Below, one piece after another: positions 45,301 through 56,461 of a stretch of 64,000 nucleotides of DNA; position 1 is the first letter of the stretch, and each line of letters begins with the position of its first letter. The stretch comes from Alitta virens (lineage: Eukaryota; Annelida; Polychaeta; Phyllodocida; Nereididae). The translations under genes were made by a program, and so were the position numbers. Below the pieces are notes generated by a model. The model was not told where the DNA came from. It saw only the letters and a program-made list of their open reading frames with translations, and ran no database searches. The DNA is taken from contig OW028573.1 of the NCBI GenBank assembly GCA_932294295.1, forward strand, positions 3,172,001 to 3,236,000. The letters are read 5' to 3'.

Positions 45301-48300
45301 CTTTATTACCCTGCTTATGTACCCTCGAGTCACTGATCTGTTTTGACGGATCAGACCTTGGATGATCTCCAGTTCATCCAAGATCAGACTAGATGGATGG
45401 GTTCGCGTTCGTGGTGTTTTGTTGTTGCTCGAGTTCCTTGAAGTCTGAAGGGCATCTCAGAAGTGTCTTGGAGATGTCCTCCCGATATATATTACATAAA
45501 CTGTATTCACTGAACAAATGTCTTGTAGATTTGTTATCATGATATGTTGTCATATGGAAGTGATATGGAAATTAATTATTCTGACATATGTTATGAAAAT
45601 CAGTGATTAAACACTCTACTTTGCAGGAGGCACTGTTGAGACTGTGGCCTACTTCCTTCCTGATAAATCAGGTACCCAAGCCTTTGAATGGGTGAAAAAC
45701 AACCCACTAGTTTGGCATGGTATGTGGCATTATCGTTTTCTCATGAAGAAACATTCATTACCTGTTAAATTTTGTCTCATTGAGCATTTGAACAGCAGCC
45801 AAGAATGGGCGTCATCCATCAGCTGTCAGCTGGTCTTTAATTTGTGTCATTCGGCAGAAGAATTAGGTTAAATTAAAAAATGCAATACAGTCTAAACTAT
45901 TACTGCTATACTAAACGATATCGTTTCCTATAGTATTGTACACGAATATACAAACAAACACTTCTATTATGATTAGTGTAAAATGCCTAGAAGTTTTCTG
46001 TATACTTCAGTGGTTTTTATCTAACAAAGTTTGCCAGAATTTTCATCTGAAGAAAATAGGATACAGCTATTTGTTTACTGATGTGAACTGCATGCTTCCT
46101 TTTTAATGATTATCTTCATGCTTAGCTGGGCAACCACCAAGGGACTCCAGCATCTACGTGAATGTCAAGGTCATTGTACCACGGTCCGTCTACGGTGCTA
46201 TGAGTGCACTGGCAGCATGTGGCATCCTTGTGGCAGTCCTTTTGCTAGTTTTCAACATTGCAAAGAGAAGAGTCAGGTTATTTTCTGGTTTTATTATCTA
46301 CACCACTCAGTTGAGTAGTTTGATAGGCCCAGATATAAGTTAAATGGGCGCAATTATAGTTATTAATTATTTAAATATAAGTAAAACTCAAACTTTTTTT
46401 TTTCATTGCCGCCTTTTCATTTGCACATACAATGCAATTTTGTGAGATATAGTGTATAATGATTTTTCCCTATTTATTTTAGGAAAATGGTCAACAAGTT
46501 TGAATTTATGAAATTATTGTTTTCTTTTTGTCATACAGACTGATCAAAATGTCCTCTCCAACGATGAACAACATCATCTTGATCGGCTGCATAGTGGGTT
46601 ATGTGGTGGTCTTCATTCATGATGTGGATGACTTCCCATGCGTCATCTTTTGTCAGGTTAGACTTTTTAAAGTTAGAATTTAATTCACATACTGTCAGAA
46701 TCTACAGAGTGCGCTATAAAAACTTGCACCAGCAGCTACTGCTACCTCTTTTGTTATTACCTCAATTGACAGTGATTGCTTGCAGCTGCAATCATACACA
46801 CAAAAGTAATAATAGTCCTAAATTATCTTTATAAATATATTTTCTTGTTTCCTCAAGAATTATAGATAATATGGATCTAAATATAGCACATGCACACTAA
46901 TCCCACTTTCAGGTCATTTTCACTTTGGCCTTTTCAAAGCATTAGATCATGTCACTGATTATACAAATGTGTCACAGACATCTGTCCTGACCTTTCCTCC
47001 ACAAATAGGGCAAATAGTTTAATTTTTAATAAGAAGAAAGAGCATTTACACCTTTTAGGGGAAGTTTGCAATGTTTGGTTTCGGGGCAATTTTCTGACTT
47101 TTCTGTCTAATTAACTGGCCCATCCTCCTGAAAATCATATGATTATTTCCAGATTAGTTGGAGATTCAAATGGTCTCTCTGGAATGCCATTATCTTTCTC
47201 TGTTTCAAGTTTATGACCTTGCTAGATCAAAACTGGCACCAGCCTTCTTATCATCTAATACCATGATATATACATGGCCAAATGTGCCACATGCTATTTC
47301 CATGCATTGGATAAATGCATGGAAGACACACGTGGCACATTTGGCCATGTATATGCATGTATAAAAAACACTGAAGGAGGATTCTGTGCAAATATTTTAT
47401 TGGGCTTCAGAGGTGTAGTAACTAGGAAATCTCTAATTTGTAAACTTTTCTGTAACTAGAGACACCATGCAAGCAGACAGAAATCTGACTTCTGTGATAT
47501 GTGTCACTCAGAACAAGCCCTGCAGCAAGCACCTCTCAGTAATTCAGACACTGATATTGTCTGACATTATTAGATCAAAAATATCACAATGACCAATTGC
47601 TAATACCCCTGACTAAATGTGGCAAAAACTTCAAAAGACCTCATAAGCATTTGAGTAACCCAGAGCTTTCCTGAAAGAGATGCCTGGTGCAAGTTTTTAG
47701 GCCGGACCTGCGGACCCTGTATAACGTGCACGTGCCTCATTTGCACCAGACAGACATATTACGAAATATGTTATTTTGGCCAAAAATGTAGATATTCTTA
47801 AGAAATCCTCTTTTCTGTCATATCTTTTTTAAGGCCAGGACCTTCGTTCTAATGGTTGGTTTCTCACTTGTGTTTGGGGCTTTGTTTGCCAAAACATGGA
47901 GGGTCCACTTCATCTTCACCAACACAATCAAGAAAACGGTTTGTTATTTTGTTGTAAATAATGTGTCAGATATGATAGAGACCAACATGTAGTGTTCGTA
48001 GTAGCAGCCAAAGTGGTCTTTTACTTCTGGAGGGTGTACCAAAGAAAACATCTGTGATACATTTTAAACGTATCTTCGAATAATGCATATTATGGTCCTC
48101 GTTACTAAATGGACATGCAGTGTAAAGGTGGCACATTTACAAAAAATTGCACTTGCATGAGAGTGTCTACGGGAGAGAGTCTTAATGCACTCTCTGATAC
48201 TCTCATATCGATGTATGATACAAGGTGCAACCACAATGCTTTTGCTTCTTGTTGTCATAATGCTAATACAGCAGTACTCACACAATGCCTTTATTTTCTT

Positions 48301-51300
48301 AAACATCATAAATAAACATCTATAAATAAACACTATTTACGTGTAAGTGCATCAGTTTCAGACCTGTTCCCTCTCTGGTTGAATACATGGCTGCTCTGGT
48401 GAAAGACATCGTATAAGACGTCGTTATCCACAAATATCGGAAATAACTAGGCTAAACAAAAATTATTTGGTATTACAGCATATTTTATAGTATGTAAGCA
48501 TAGTCTCGGCTTCCTGAATCTGTTTAATAGGCCATGGCAATGTGAAGCTATCACATATTTTCCACATCCATTAAATTTTATGTGGTGTAAAACAAGGCAC
48601 ACATATAGGCTCATTTCTTTGTTGTATTCTTTGGTGTGCGTATGACTTTATCGCTACTTTTTTTGAAAATAGATCCAACATTGTCACTTTATGAGAATGC
48701 TATGGTGTTGGTTGTGCTGGAAAATTCAATAAATTCGAATTGGAGCTCAACAGAGAATTATTATAGGCCTAAAATTTACTGATTTGGGTCTCTGTAACTA
48801 TTTTAAACTAATCTTACCTATTTGATGCTGTATAGAACGACTGACCTTCAAGAGCTTTTTTCACTAACTCGTCTGAATAAGACAATGTCAAGTGAAGTGG
48901 CTGACTTAAGAAATTGTAAGACAAAGCGGAATAAAATGTTGGTCAAATTGGCTAAAAAAAGAGGTCTGTCATTTTAGATACAATCAAACTCTTTAAAAAA
49001 GTTAGTCAAAATGTCTAAAAGTTTAACTGGATGTTTAAAAGAAATAAGTCAAAATACCTCAAATGTTAGACACTCAAGGAGATTTTGTAACATCAATCCA
49101 TTCCATTTTACATGTCAGGTGGTGAGTGACTATCAGCTGGTGGCATTTGTTGGCGGACTTGTCTTGGCTGATATCATTCTTTTTGGCATCCGGGAAACTG
49201 TTGATCGTCAATGGATAGAGAAAACCAACATCGATGTGGAGGTAGTGTCATAAGTGTATATTGTAACTTACTTTTGGCTTCTTGATTTATATGAAAACTT
49301 CTCAAAGTTGTGTCAAAGGCAAACAGGCAAATTTATTGTAAATTGTTAACATCTGACCCAAATATATATCTGTGTGCTGTAAACAAACACATGCTAATCC
49401 AAATTTCTGATACACTAAAGATATGGTACAGGTTGGTCCGGAAGTTTTTATTGCTGATCAATAATTTATTATGTACTTTGAAAACCACATGTTGTGTAGT
49501 GCGTCACAAGTTAAACGTCACCACATGGATTGTTCATCGAGTTTGAGCAAAAAAAAAAAGAAAAGAAAAAAGAAAGTTCCTTGAAGAACAATAATACTTA
49601 GATATGCCACTTACTGATATAAGTAGAATAATCATGACCTTGTCTGTATATTTTTCTTTATGATTCAAATTCCAGTATGGCCAATTCTTGTTTTGAAAGA
49701 CTAATGTATGACAATATTTGTCTAAAATATAAGGTAAAATAATAAATTTAGTTAATCAAAATAAAGTAAACGCACTTACCTTCCATTACCGTGATGCGCA
49801 CTAGCGCCGCAGTGTAGCCAACCATACTGTTAGCTAGCCAAGCGCATAATCCACCCCCCCCCCCCCCCCACCCTCCCCATATAAGTTGGGGATACGCCGC
49901 ATTCAATCATTCGCTTCATCCATTCAATATTTGTCTTCAAAAAGACACCTTTTGAGACCTTTTAAATATTTAGGTCGGCTAATGGTTACTAACCCATTCC
50001 AAAGAATCCAAGCTTCTGTAATGAGATTTACCTTTTGGGTTCATCTGTAATTCATCTTTGATATCTTATTCCCAAAAGGATCAGTACAAAGATTCGTAGA
50101 TGCCTTTGGCCTCATATGACTTTGATTACCATTTTGACAGGAAGTTGGAGACACCGTGATCACACACCAGGTGGCGACGTGCACATCTAAGTATAAAGTT
50201 TACTTCCTAGGGGTCGTTTATGCCCTGAAAGGCCTTCTCCTGTTGTTTGGAACATTTCTTGCCTGGGGTACCAGAAAGGTAACAGAGAAACATACAGTAC
50301 TGAGCAAAATTATTATCACACATATTCAAAATTAACTAACTTATATGTACAGTACTACATTTGTATTTGATACTTTATTTGCGTGCATGAAACTGCTGGC
50401 TTTACAGTGTGGTAAGCCACAAAAAACTGTCTAAATTCTCTGACTATTGTGATGTAAGTTATTTAACAAGATCTCATTCATATCATGGAAAAAATTTAAT
50501 GTTTTTGGAGTGTTCTAATAGTTTTGCCAGTTTCTTACTGCGAGATCTACAAATGAAATATATCATCCCTGCAAACACAAGCACATTGTGACGATCTTTT
50601 CACAACATTGTATAATATTGTCACAATATTGTAGATCATATTATCCCAGCATGAAATTGTGGACCCTAGAAAAGTGTGCGGCAACATTTCTGATAATATT
50701 CCCAAAAACATTATGAATATATGGTTAGAAAAATCTGATTATCTTTTTAAGCAATCCTTCCAATATAATATTTTCACAGCATTGACATGTTTAACTAACA
50801 TTTTGAGAGTATTGCCGATCATATTGTCACCACATTAAAGTGTCCACAGTAGAATCATTATTGCACATGTTTCCCTGAAACATGACCAGAAGATACTCAT
50901 GATATTGATATTATTCTATTGAACAAATACTGTGACTACTTGCAGAACATATTGTCACAAGATTGTAGTGTGGATCCTGAACACTTTGAAGCAACATTTT
51001 CTAAATATTCAGAAAAAAGATTTTCACAAAATTTTATATCATAATTCTGGTTTAATATATGAAATATAACAGCAACATGTCTGGAATAAGAAGAGAACAT
51101 ACTTATTTTCAAATGAACATTCGATCAATATCTGGGAGTAATCAACTTCAACAAAATTGCAATTATTTCTTTTTATACTGAATATATAAATGGCAATAGT
51201 GGGTGAGCATTCACAGTGATGTATCTCTCCATGTCATGTCTTAGTATACACCTCTGAAAATTAAAATTGAAAAAACAAACCGTTTAAATTGAAACTCATA

Positions 51301-53196
51301 AGCTATATATTATTTACATTTACATAACTACCGTGACTGGGTTGCCACCCATTTATGATGTTACAAATTCCTTAGGGGCTGACTGGGTGAACAATTCAAA
51401 GGGAATTAATCTTCATATGTTTTCTACAATGAGTTATCACTGACGAAGCAACAAAAAATAATAAAAAACCTATCTATTTCGCAGATGTTCCTGGATTTTG
51501 GTGCTAAGACTTTTAAACTCTCTCAACAAAATGGCTACCAGATGAATATAATCCCTAGATGGAGCTTTTTAATTTCAATTAATATTTTCATAATATGAAT
51601 AAAAAACATGGCAGCAATGTTTTTAATGATATTTTTAAAAACATTGCACAGACATTATTGCAACATATATATCATTATTTCAGCTTAATGTAGCAAAATG
51701 ATAGCGTGGACCTAGAAATACTTGCGGCAACATCATTAATCATATTATAACAAAACACTTTGGAAATATTGGCAGAACACATTTTCATACTGTGAATAAA
51801 ATCCCTTCTTGCAATGTGTTAATAACATATTTAAAAAATATGACACAGACATTTTTACAGCAAATTATGTTGTGACAATATTATTGGAGCATAATGTAAC
51901 AATATGAAAGTGTGGACCCTAGAAATGCTTGCAGCAATATTATAAATCAGATCATCACGAAACATAATCAAAATATTTTTTACCATTTACATTATATTAT
52001 ACAATGTTGTCTCAACATTTACACAATCTGTTTTGGAACATTTTTTGTCAAATATTGTCCCAATGAGTGAGTGCTAATATTCAAAAGTTGTTGTGTTTGC
52101 AGGGATGACCAATCAATTACATATTAAGTATGTTACAGAATCTAATATAAATAAGTACATACCTGTGAAATCTGCCAATGTTGAGTAAATTTCAACTTCT
52201 TTTGAACAGGTTAATCTGTCTTATTGGTACTACAAAAATTAAAAAGTGACACGTGACTTAAAAATAGGAAAATTGTGAAATACAAAAGTCAGTTCAGCAC
52301 ACCATTTATGGCGAATGCAATATGTTTGCTATTTACTCTTATAAATTTTGCCATGGGCACTTTTTTTAGCAGGTACAAGCACAGTCCTCTATATTGCAGA
52401 CAATATTTTTCAATTCTTTGATTTGCCTCTATATCTTGTGCATCAACATTGCACCTGCTGTCTTTGACACGGGTGCACTCATTTTGTTAGAAACTGTATG
52501 TTACGTTCATATGAAAATCTTGTGTACATGTGTACACATGATGGTAATTCTTGAGTCGTAAATTTATGCTACTAAACTTTTGTTTTATTAGGTGACGATT
52601 CCAGCTCTGAATGACTCTCAGTACATTGGCATGTGCATCTACAATGTGATGGTGTTGAGCGTTTTGGGAGTCGTCCTGGGTTTTGTCCTGCAAGAACAAG
52701 TGACCATCAACTACGCCATGACTTCCGCATTTCTTCTGTTGGGTACCACAACAACGCAGCTTATTATCTTCATTCCTAAGGTAGATACTTTTTAATGAAT
52801 TGTTTATATACACATTCAGTGTTCTGTCATCATGGGTATGATTTTACCTTGCGCAGTTTTATGTATATCAAATTCCAATTACAGATTCTGAAATTTCGGG
52901 ATGCCAAAGTCAATGATGAAAATGCAGCATACACCAAATCAGCCTTTAGGGCAAATGCTGGAACACAAAACACTGATCAGCAGAGCCTGGAAGATCTAGT
53001 CAAGTCACTTCAGGCTGAGATAGACCAAGTGAGTTGGAAAATCATGTTATATTTGTGGCACATTTTATGACTGGAGTTGGAAGTATAGTTTGTCTTCCCA
53101 AGCTGCTTAAAGGTTGTGCAAACGTTCTGTCTTGTCATCTTTCAGAAAAACAAGATCATTGCTGAATTGGAGGCCAAGATACCAGCCACTGCATGA
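36304..53196 (+). CDS. GABA-B-like class C GPCR, paralog 2 (17 exons)
   Basis: Exons: 36304-36708, 37324-37461, 39934-40104, 40488-40589, 40755-40820, 40942-41092, 44134-44325, 44971-45132, 45627-45719, 46126-46276, 46539-46656, 47834-47938, 49119-49241, 50141-50278, 52592-52780, 52885-53028, 53146-53196. Together they encode about 832 residues. The start at 36304 gives a clean signal peptide; an in-frame ATG at 36274 is possible. Exons 2-15 equal those of paralog 1 in length and phase. The flytrap domain keeps GAGCSPVT, the conserved Tyr of GCYPDM, and FDAAWAVALALN. TM1-TM7 lie in exons 10-15 with FAKTWRVH after TM3. Exons 16-17 encode a polar linker, a short heptad helix and a stop. Exon 15 is almost identical to that of paralog 1. 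Expected to be a surface receptor coupling to Gi/o; ligand unproven. Confidence 0.93.
38365..39690 (+). pseudogene. 5'-truncated LINE: ORF2 C-terminus and 3' UTR
   Basis: An intact frame of 227 codons (38367-39050) encodes the region after the RT of a LINE polyprotein. There is a helical stretch with a LG(V)RN-type motif, then IARFRLSSHNL, then a Cys/His cluster (CKRC followed by H and C) near 38910-38960. A 3' UTR of about 600 bp ends with CAATAAAATTCTATATATA at 39660-39690. No RT motif is present, so the copy is 5' truncated and dead despite the open frame. It lies in intron 2 of receptor gene 2. Confidence 0.75.
42640..42912 (+). mobile_element. Second copy of the same LINE 3' UTR
   Basis: The sequence from about 42690 to 42912 matches 39470-39690, including TTTTAATATGTAACTAAATT and TCAATAAAATTCTATATATA. 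It is a severely 5'-truncated copy with only the 3' tail, in intron 6 of receptor gene 2. Confidence 0.8.
43297..44051 (+). mobile_element. MITE copy A (intron 6 of receptor gene 2)
   Basis: About 755 bp, collinear with copy B at 46703-47721. The right end reads GGCCGCACCCTGTA. The left end has kept only TACAG before the shared body (GCAGCTACTGC), so the left TIR is internally deleted. Termini of TA plus CAGGGTGCG suggest a TA-targeting (Tc1/mariner-like) non-autonomous element. Confidence 0.65.
46703..47721 (+). mobile_element. MITE copy B (intron 11 of receptor gene 2)
   Basis: About 1.02 kb. The left terminus TACAGAGTGCGCTATAAAAA is an inverted imperfect copy of the right terminus, which ends GACCCTGTA; both TIRs include AAAAACTTGCACCAG. 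The body is collinear with copy A but has about 250 extra bp near 47240-47490 that contain a strong palindrome. No transposase. Confidence 0.7.
47268..47354. repeat. Palindrome with perfect 23-bp arms
   Basis: 47268-47290 is the exact complement of 47332-47354. The 41-bp spacer is itself partly self-complementary (CCATGCAT against ATGCATGG). It lies in the segment of MITE copy B that is missing from copy A. Confidence 0.85.
49854..49869. repeat. Poly(C) run
   Basis: Sixteen C in intron 13 of receptor gene 2. Confidence 0.9.
50563..52108. mobile_element. TIR-bounded element filled with degenerate ATTGT repeats
   Basis: The termini TCATCCCTGCAAACACAA (50563-50580) and its exact complement (52091-52108) enclose about 1.5 kb of AT-rich DNA. 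The interior contains about five diverged copies of a roughly 200-300-bp unit, recognisable by GTGTGGACCCTAGAAAT and nearby ATATTGTCACAA words. No coding potential. It lies in intron 14 of receptor gene 2, just before the converted exon 15. Target duplication not evident. Confidence 0.6.
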
Positions 53197-53299
53197 TGAT
53201 AAGATGCTGGTGCAAATACAAAATGTATCACCCATACGATATATTTTCTATTGTATAACGACATGTTTCTGCTCAAATTGCTCAACTATACGACATATA

Positions 53300-56000
53300 C
53301 GTAAATCAAGTACTCATCAACATATGGTTGCCTGAGATGTAATGGTACAAGAACTCATGTTAGAGGGAGTCAACCATGACAATTACATATTCTGTTTGAT
53401 TCTTGGTTTGTTAGAACTCTCTATTTGTACATTCGTACCCTATAATTCTCAGGTACATGTTGTTGTTTAGTTTAACTGTACATTAGTAAAATAATCAAAT
53501 TCCACAAAAATGACATGTTATTGTATAAAGTAAAAGTATTGACATGTGAAATATAATCAGGTTGTGAGTTAAGATAGATATGTAAATTGTATCCTTGACT
53601 GCGCTTCTTTCGAAGTAGTTGAAAGCAGTGCCCGGCTAAAAATCTTTGTAATTTGAACATCACAGGCTACGCTAACATTATTTTCATGGCAAATTCCACG
53701 AAGCATCCAAAGAATACATCCAGCTCTTGTGAAAAAGATACCCCTGTCTCATCATTTTGTCAAATGTGCCAAAAATTGCAATGTGACATATTGCAATGAA
53801 AATCTGTTTGGGTTGACTGTGGGGCAAAATCTTTTGGATATTTTCAGACAAAGTCTCTGAGAAATTTTGTGTGACTTAGAGACTAGTCTTGACTAACAAT
53901 TCAGTCAGCAAATTAGTAAATATCATGTAGCCACTGTATGTTTTGCTTAAGAAGTTAGGGAATATAACTAATGATAGGGAGGACACTGACCAAGGCTGAA
54001 AATATGTTAGCCAAAACTAATTAACATAAGTCAAAATGGCTTTTTGAAAATGGCAACTTTAAAAACCACCTGTAATAATTTCCCACCTGAAGCAAGAATT
54101 AATACATGGACCTTCACATTTTTGTTTAGCATACATTTGACTTTTAACTATAATAGAACTAACATTGTTTGCTTTTATTGGACTACGTACAGTTCTGAAT
54201 TACAGGGGATAGTTTTGGCTAGTTTGATTGGTTTATCATCAGCCATTGTGGGGTATCAAAGGTGTTCGTTTTCAAAATATTGTACTGTATCAAATTATAT
54301 CGTAGCTTAGCGTTCCATCATAGTATTGTAGTGTACAACTAATGTTACTGTATGGTATCTAATTTAAGAGTAAAGATATTCCTTAAAATCAATAAATAAC
54401 TCTCTTCTGTTTGAAAAAAAATATATATATATATTTCCAAGCTTATTAATTTTTTTCGGTTTGGATTGAGGCCACAAAAATTGCTTTTGAGTCCAACGCA
54501 GCAATAAAAGCCTGATGGAATGATTCAGGAATAAATCATGACTTAATTTGAGCTGAGGTCTGTTTTCGAGTTGTTGTGCTCCCTAATGACCTAGGCTCCA
54601 CAGCAAGCTTCTCGCTTGAACGATTTCTTGATGGGCTGAATTATTAAGGCCTGCAGAAAAGCTGTTATGTATGGGCCTGGCATTTAGGCGTGTGACAATA
54701 TTATGCATGGCTGGTGGCAAACTGGTGGCAATCTGCCAAGCTTAGCTGCAAAGGTTTGGAGCTCAATTGAAGACAGGAATGGGGACAGAGATCACTTTGA
54801 GTGGTGTTACCAATAATTCTGCATTATCACTGTGCAAGACAGGGAACTAAGAGCACTTCTATGGCAACAAAGCTTTGCTGATTGGCTGCATGCCTGAAGA
54901 CTGAACTTCCAGTCATGTAACTACTGCAGTTGAGCAAATTGCTTGGTTGATGAGATACTGTGTCTACCAAAGAAATGACTGATAAAACATTTTCAATATT
55001 ACAAGACCAATGGTAAGTTTTATTTATTTTCTTGAGAAAACATTGTTATAAAAACTAACAATTTGGTTACAGATCATGATTGATTCTTGACTAAAGCCAT
55101 GTCTACATAAATGAATTATTTTTTTCCTTGTAGTGTAATGATTTCCATTAAGTAATTGTTCCTGGCAAACACAAAGAAACATAATACTCCATTAGTAGCA
55201 AATCAGTTCATGACATCTGGGAAATAATACTCCTTTAGTAATAAATCAGTTCATGACACATCTGGGAAATGCCTAAGTCCTGACTAAGCCAGTTTAATAT
55301 TTATGGCCTAAACGGATCAATATTATTCAGCTGACCAGGTGATACAACAAGAAATGAACACAAGCTAATAGCAATGCAAAGGAAAAATGTATTGATTGAA
55401 TTTTAGTCAGCCGGATTATGAATATTCTTTGTTAGGGAGCAAACATGTCATCTTGTTTTGAACACAAAGCAATAAAGCAGGCAGATAGTGTTAGATATAT
55501 ATGAAATCATAAATATTTATGGAAAAATCAATATACATAGAACGCATAGATTTTTCCAGCAGCAAGTTAGGAGGTTGGCAAGTAAACACTGGCAACACCA
55601 GCAAAATAACATGTTTCGTTTCTCCTGGGGTCCATATCTGTAGTTCTTAACAACACGATACGAAGCAATTAATTATTCACAGGTTGTGGCCACTACATAA
55701 ATGTCTTGTATAGGATAGGGCACTTTGGAAGAAAGCTGCCAGATTATATGGACTGAGGAACAATGAAATGTGAGATTTTGATGCTGATTTTCTGCTGTTG
55801 CAAAAATGGGACAGTGATCAAAGGAGTATCATTACTTTGCTTCTACTATAAATCATTATTCCTTTATTGATGGCATTGACACAATTTTTGTTCATATTCA
55901 AACATGGTCAGTAGATCAATGGTCAACTGTGCTCAGTGCACACCTTGCTCAGAGTGATAACCTTATGTTGTCATGAAATTCGTTGCCTGAAAAAATTAAA
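53300..56000. other. Intergenic region between receptor gene 2 and the ankyrin gene
   Basis: Contains the probable 3' UTR of receptor gene 2. Apart from a short (AT)n at 54421-54435 I see no gene, RNA or element end. Confidence 0.35.
54391..54396 (+). terminator. Possible polyadenylation signal of receptor gene 2
   Basis: AATAAA about 1.2 kb after the stop at 53196, followed by a TCTTCTGTTTG stretch. Confidence 0.35.
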
Positions 56001-56009
56001 GAATCAATC

Positions 56010-56461
56010 GATGCCATTGATCTGTTTGCATCGGACTGCCACTTTGACACACTTAAAAATGTTGACAACAAAACATGAGTACAGTTAATATAAGGCTCCC
56101 TGTGTACTACAGCAAATATTTTTTGTCTTGGAATGTAGGATGAATGAGAGCAATGTGAATGAATAGAAGAGACGTGCAAGTCCTGCAAATCAGGGATGGA
56201 TGAAACAGGTGCAGTATCTGTCCTCCTGACAGAAACAGATGCCATTGATCTGTTTGCATCGGACTGCCACTTTGACACACTTAAAAATGTTGACAACAAA
56301 ACATGAGTACCGTTAATATAAGGCTCCCTGTGCAGAGTACTACAGCAAATATTTTTTGTCTTGGAATGTAGGATGAATGAGAGCAATGTGAATGAATAGA
56401 AGAGACGTGCAAATCAGGGATGGATGAGACAGGTGCAGTATCTGTCCTCCTGACAGAAACA
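56010..56461. repeat. 228-bp tandem duplication covering the start of the ankyrin gene
   Basis: Unit 1 is 56010-56237 and unit 2 is 56238-56461; they differ mainly by a 4-bp and a 10-bp indel. The unit contains probable 5' UTR and the first 14 or so codons of exon 1. The copy of the start codon in unit 1 (56196) opens a 34-codon frame that runs into unit 2 and stops near 56300. Confidence 0.9.
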
